Shown piece by piece: positions 59,901 to 64,000 of a stretch of DNA of 64,000 nucleotides (the first letter of the stretch is position 1; each line of letters starts with the position of its first letter). Source of the DNA: Balanoglossus misakiensis (Eukaryota; Hemichordata). The translations under genes and the position numbers were made by a program. The notes beneath the pieces are model-generated. The model saw only the letters and a list, made by a program, of their open reading frames with translations, was not told the DNA's origin and ran no database searches. The stretch spans positions 11,346,001 to 11,410,000 of the forward strand of contig CM082584.2 in the NCBI GenBank assembly GCA_040954595.2. The letters are read 5' to 3'.

Positions 59901-62064
59901 GGTATTATAAAAAAATGGATTGTCAACAAGCCCCGCGCAGACACCTGGCCCCAACGTCTGTGCCTGGCAACAGATCCTGAAGGAAGTGTGTTTCTAAAAG
60001 TGAGAGGAAAAAACTGCTCGCAACCACTGCGTACGTCCATATGGCGCCTCTATTCAGGATTTGCATTGTGCAAAACATATAGGTTTCTATGTTTGGAGGG
60101 CACAGCGAAACATTAAAACGTTCCATGAGCAACTGTTGACAGACAGAATGTAGAATTAGCACACATGATTTTTGGCAGAGCTATCACATTGATCTCCCTT
60201 AAAACGAAATTGTCGCACCGACTTGGCCTGTCAAATGTGTCTTCCATTACCACTTAACATCTGTAATGCACATTGCCGACAATTCGATGGAATGGACTTG
60301 TAGCCTGGTAATCCCATATACGAACAGCATTGGCCACCCATCACAGTGTGTTACACATAAACAAGATTGCAGCATTGCATTGTTACCAGATTGCAAAACA
60401 CTGCCGTGCTTCTCATGGATTTATATGTCTTCTCTTCATCACACAAAAATGGTCGACATATGTCATCGCTGATGTTGCCAACCAAAATGACATCGTAGAA
60501 GGACCTCTGAACTTTATAAGGACAATTATTTTCGCAACGCCGCAATCCGATGTCCTGATTGATATTCACACTAAATTGATTTCTGCGAGACAGCATTCTT
60601 TAGGTGTTTCATTCTGAACGAGCTTCCCTAGCACACACCTCCCGTATACACAAATCATTCTGCTTGTGTAATCCCCCGAGAGACGCCGATGTCACAAATT
60701 GAAATCATAGCTGTATGTTACACCGCTTGGCTGTCATCGCAGCGTCCGTTCCGTGCATAAGTTGTGATTTCCATTATCAACATGTAACATTCCATGTACA
60801 TGTGCCAACACCACCTATTGAGTACCCTAAACATCGGAACTATCCGAAACATGTCGTGGAAAATATTTCTTACAAGATAGAAATTATGAGAGCAGTCATT
60901 TTGAATTTCAATACAGCTCTGAGCTGGCATGACTAATTAAAGGGGAAGTTCGGTCGAGCTGATTTCTACATAGAAATAGAATGTGTATGTTCCTGAGTGT
61001 GAACATGTGTGTGATGAGGAATGTCAGATCAGTGTTTTTGAAAATGTCTTTTCCATTTGATTGGTTCATTTTGTTGGTTTCCAGTGATTGTGTGTATCAG
61101 TCTGCATATAGACCTGTGGGAGTGTTGGAAAGAGGTGTGTTGTGTGATATTGACTTCGAGAGGATGTCAATAATTGGTCTGTTTGTGTTTACATGTATGT
61201 ATGTCTGCCTGTGTGTATTTATTTGTTTGTGTGTGTAAGGGTGAGTGGGTGTAACTTATGCTGACATGTCAGAATCATCACGTATAAGTTTACATGCTCA
61301 AGCTTACTTACCTCAACCCAGCTTTATCCCTGTCTTTGCACACGCTGTATTATATTCCTCCCACTTCTAAACTCTATCGTTCTCTCTGTACATCTTTCAC
61401 ATTGACTCGCTTTCTTTCACGTGGCAATTTACAGGTTTGAGAACTTTGGCACAGTTGCCAAAGAAGTGGCCTGAAACATACATTGGAAAATAACCAGTTT
61501 CTTTTCTAAAGACACACAGTATAAAGGAAATTAGTAATTTTGTATCACAGGACAACCCATGACTTAATGAATTCAATAAAATAAACAAGTGGGGCAGGTG
61601 GATAGCGAAAGGAAAAGTTTTCATGTATACTGATGTCTCTTGAACTATTTGTGCTTTTATTCTTGCAGGATATTACTTGGTCTTATTAAAGGTATACAGT
61701 CACCTCCAATCCAATTTACATACGCCCATATATGGCTGAAATGGCGTATCTGAACATACAGTGGTCCTCTTTTTTGCATGTGCCACCCACTAAAAATATG
61801 TAATTGGCTAGATGTCAACTTGCCATGGAAACTAGCTAAATTTGCTTAGGTGACTGTATACCTTTAATCGTTGTGTAGGACTATGTTGTTAATACTAATG
61901 TTCAAGTTGGTTTCCATTCTCTTGTGGTTGTTTTCTTGTAGAGGGGTTCTGATGAACTGATACCTCAGAGCACCGGACAGAATGGAGCCACAGCTTTGGC
62001 CAATGCAGTAGCAGCCAGTCCCACAGGGACCATATCACCAACCAATTCCAATGATGCCAAAAAG
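38957..62064 (+). CDS. PTBP: Polypyrimidine tract-binding protein, N-terminal exons only
   Basis: PTB proteins are nuclear RNA-binding regulators of alternative splicing with four RRMs. Three coding exons are in the window: 38957-38967, 39927-39960 and 61942-62064. They join in phase to 56 residues that match the vertebrate PTBP1/2/3 start (MDGI.. exon, ..GTK / RGSDEL exon, ending NDAKK), with introns at the positions I recall for vertebrate PTBP genes. The vertebrate start corresponds to the second of two adjacent ATGs. GTKRGSDEL overlaps the N-terminal nuclear localisation region. Intron 2 is about 22 kb. All four RRMs lie beyond the right edge. As a single invertebrate gene it would be co-orthologous to vertebrate PTBP1-3. 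Confidence 0.9.
40509..40525 (+). repeat. Run of 17 G
   Basis: An uninterrupted G17 tract lies in PTBP intron 2, able to form G-quadruplexes and prone to length change. Confidence 0.9.
48739..48898. mobile_element. TTAA-flanked MITE, copy 1
   Basis: It starts TTAAAAGAATACAATCACC and ends GGGTGATTGTGTACCTTTAA, imperfect terminal inverted repeats with TTAA at both outer ends. Interior blocks (CACCCATATATGG, TTGGCTAGAT.TCAACTT) match the copy at 61686-61867. TTAA target duplication is typical of piggyBac-type transposons. No coding capacity. Confidence 0.75.
53642..53681 (+). other. Candidate alternative exon of PTBP
   Basis: A pyrimidine-rich stretch ending in GTTGTCCAG precedes these 40 nt, and GTATGT follows. 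An ATG at 53652 gives MSVYTHVIEL ending in phase 0, so as an alternative first exon it would read directly into the RGSDEL exon. As an internal exon after GTK it would bring an in-frame stop. Splice consensus only; could be chance. Confidence 0.25.
57420..57565 (+). other. Candidate alternative first exon or nested small gene in PTBP intron 2
   Basis: An ATG in good context (TTGCCATGG) opens a frame of 48 complete codons that ends at a strong donor, CCGCG/GTAAGTG. The peptide is rich in basic residues (RRKRKPGR, LKRPR) and locally higher in GC than its surroundings. It ends in phase 2, so it does not join in frame to the RGSDEL exon, but it reads through 58249-58298. An upstream AATAAAATATACA could serve as a TATA-like element. 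I do not recognise the peptide. Confidence 0.3.
58249..58298 (+). other. Candidate 50-nt cassette exon behind a CU-rich tract
   Basis: The preceding 38 bases are almost pure pyrimidine with TTCTTT, CTCTCT and TCTTCC units, ending TTCTCAG. The 50 nt are followed by a strong donor, GTAAGTATT. Since 50 is not a multiple of three, inclusion between the GTK and RGSDEL exons shifts frame and brings an early stop in the RGSDEL exon (...CTG ATG AAC TGA). CU-rich tracts of this kind are PTB binding sites. Confidence 0.4.
58495..58593. repeat. Imperfect foldback element, 99 bp
   Basis: The left arm CTATAGCACCCGTTTATTAC mirrors the right arm GTAATAAACAAGTGCTATAG, and pairing continues through GAGTTCCCGGAA / TTCTGGGAACTC to a short centre. 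Arms are about 45 nt with a few mismatches. It lies in PTBP intron 2 and has no coding content. Confidence 0.8.
61686..61867. mobile_element. TTAA-flanked MITE, copy 2
   Basis: TTAA followed by AGGTATACAGTCACCT at the left and AGGTGACTGTATACCT followed by TTAA at the right give a perfect 20-bp terminal inverted repeat when the TTAA is counted. The 182-bp element resembles 48739-48898 through most of its length. It ends 74 bp before the PTBP RGSDEL exon, so it may affect that acceptor's surroundings. Confidence 0.85.
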
Positions 62065-64000
62065 GTGAGTGCTTCCTTCTCTAAAATTAATCAGCTATGT
62101 AAAATGTGGATAGTATCCAGGGGGTGTACACATATTGTTTCAGATAAAGGTATACGGCTGAATGCAAGGTAATTTTGTGAAATTTCAAATTGACTTGAAA
62201 ATTTTCAAAAATCATACCTGTTGATGGGCATGTCAATAGGGGTGAATCCCCCATCCCCTTGTCTGGATGAAACACTGAAAATGCATTAGGATTGGTATCA
62301 TAGCCTGCTTGTTGCAATATGATCACACTCATTGCCAGGCATTAGTGCGTGCCATGGTTTCTTTTTTTGCAGTCTTCCAACAGGATAAACAGAGTAAATT
62401 CAGTGTTAGTGATCTCTCTGAGCACCGGGTAATCGCTGTATGATGGCAACTCGTTCGGAAGGCCGGAAGATACCTAGACATTCTGAAAAAGAGATGAACC
62501 TTGAGATTAGTCTAGAGAGGAGGGGGGATGCGAGGCATTTGTTGAAGATACCAGTTTAACCAGATCATGGAGATGCATAGTAAATCACAGTGTTTCTCAA
62601 TCGCCAGAGATATGGAAGAGAGAAATAAAAACACTGTGGAGGTTTAGGCTTCATCCCGGCCAAATCCACAACATGCCATCATCTCAGCCAAATTTGTATT
62701 CCACATCTTAACCAGTGAAATTAGTATTAAACTGATGACACATGACTTGATGAACAAGAATACATGTATCAAAAATGCATAGATGCATTTATTCATTCTC
62801 GCTCTGCACACCCTCGGAGCAAGCTGCCATGGCAACGCTTAACAATCACCACGCTTGATACTCCGTCTTCTGCTTGACATTTTAATCTGTTGATTTCTCC
62901 TGAATCTTTCATTGCTGTCTTTTCATGTTTTTTTGCCTCTTTTTCTGCTGCTCTTTGTTTATCAACCTCTCTTTCTCTGATCCCAGGTTTTCATTCACGT
63001 ATACTGTGAGTGTACATTTATAGTGTAGTGTGCATATGTGTGTGTCGGTCGTTCCGTCTGTACGTCCGTCTGTCTGTCTGTCGTTACTGTCCTCTTTCTG
63101 TGATGCATGTAGTCTGCTGCTTGTAGATGGCTAACTGAGTGTTGTGAAATAAAAGAAGAAAGCTTCGCATATTAGAGTAACCTTTTGCTGCAATGGTTTG
63201 GTCCAAAATCCATTGTTCAGTATGGTCATTTTGGACTTTTACAGAGGGAAGTGGGGGAGAGAGTGAAGAGGTGAAACAAGCAGGTGCATTTATGCTCGCG
63301 TGCGCGCGCACACACACGCACACACACACACACACTTGTTAATTTGTACATGCAAATATAAAAGCACCACATATATTTGAATAAGTCAAATAACCTGAAA
63401 TCTGGCTGCCATATTGAATTTCACCCGAACGGGTCCATATTTGGATAGATATTCTAAAAATATCTGAGAGGAGGAATCTGAACGTGGGACGGTCGACACA
63501 GCTGACACTGTGACAGCCTTTTCAATGAAGATGACACGCAGCAATTACACTGAATTAAAACCTCTTCTGCCTTTTGACAAGGAGGGTGGGGCCATCTGCT
63601 TTTCATAATGCTGTTTTCAGTGCAATGTTTAAAATTAGCACGGCCTAGCAAAAGTCAGTATGATTCATGAGAGGGGAAAGAAAAATAGATAAATGTGTCA
63701 GAGCAATGATTTGTTGTAGTCTCTGCAAAATTTTATTTCACTTGGAAGGCAGTCTGCAGTCTATATTAAAGCCGCGTTGGGAGTCATCTGCTGACAAAAA
63801 TTGCGAGTTTTGGTTTGGTGAAATCTCCTGGAAAATAATTTCCCTTCTTTAATTAAAACACAGAAAAGCAAAATAAAAATGCCGTCATTGAAGGTGTCAC
63901 AAATTGATCATTATCCTGGGCAGCAGACCCTGACAAATATGGAATCTCATAATTATAATATATGTATGATTGGATTTGCAGTATATACAGATCAGAGTGT
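62065..64000 (+). other. Start of PTBP intron 3
   Basis: No further coding exon is recognisable. A pyrimidine-rich stretch ending TTTCTCTGATCCCAG at 62986 is followed 19 nt later by GTGAGTG, a possible microexon (62987-63005) with only splice consensus in its favour. Simple repeats lie at about 63060-63084 and 63298-63336. Confidence 0.5.
63298..63336. repeat. CA/CG dinucleotide microsatellite
   Basis: A GTGCGCGCGCA stretch leads into an alternating CA tract with one CG interruption. Confidence 0.85.

Larger units (their letters stand above)
39961..61941 (+). other. Large second intron of PTBP
   Basis: This 22 kb stretch is mostly AT-rich unique sequence without recognisable genes. It carries a 17-base G run (40509-40525), a TTAA-flanked MITE (48739-48898), a 99-bp foldback (58495-58593), and candidate alternative exons at 53642-53681, 57420-57565 and 58249-58298, listed separately. 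A second MITE copy ends 74 bp before the next exon. Confidence 0.7.

Noticed and set aside
1-64000. tRNA genes, rRNA genes, CRISPR arrays, viral or autonomous transposon genes
   Set aside because: No B-box-like tRNA pattern, rRNA stretch, spaced direct repeats, polymerase or transposase motif was found on reading.

Overview
The window is metazoan nuclear DNA. Genes are intron-rich with GT-AG splice sites, promoters are shared head to head, and the proteins align from memory with animal orthologues. Non-coding DNA is AT-leaning, with many short inverted repeats and small MITE-like elements. Gene content and order fit a non-vertebrate bilaterian, most plausibly an invertebrate deuterostome such as a lancelet or hemichordate. 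The species cannot be fixed from the sequence.

Left third, 1-14,050: AGL (glycogen debranching enzyme, minus strand, 17 coding exons rebuilt, C-terminus beyond the left edge) shares a divergent promoter with YJU2B/CCDC130 (splicing factor, plus strand). A BTB-BACK-kelch gene with one coding exon follows on the minus strand.

Middle, 14,180-25,108: three HSDL2-type dehydrogenase genes lie in tandem on the plus strand. The first is full length (SDR + SCP2 domains). The second and third have identical exon layouts, lack the SCP2 domain and end in -SKL, a peroxisomal import signal. An HD-superfamily phosphohydrolase gene faces them on the minus strand.

25,565-31,152: ERCC8 (CSA, minus), NDUFAF2 (plus) and SMIM15 (minus) stand in the order and orientation known from human 5q12. 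ERCC8 and NDUFAF2 start codons are 228 bp apart. HCCS (cytochrome c heme lyase, plus) follows at 32,319-36,451.

Right part, 36,452-64,000: mostly the 5' part of a PTBP gene (polypyrimidine tract-binding protein, plus). It has three N-terminal coding exons and a 22 kb second intron. That intron holds candidate alternative exons, one behind a strong CU-rich tract of the kind PTB itself binds, and two copies of a TTAA-flanked MITE. The rest of PTBP lies beyond the right edge.

The genes form no single pathway. Shared themes are mitochondrial and peroxisomal function (NDUFAF2, HCCS, HSDL2 copies) and RNA processing (YJU2B, PTBP). Most novel: the HSDL2 array with domain loss and retargeting, and possible PTB-controlled exons inside PTBP. 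All exon joins were made by eye from splice consensus, reading-frame phase and remembered family sequences.
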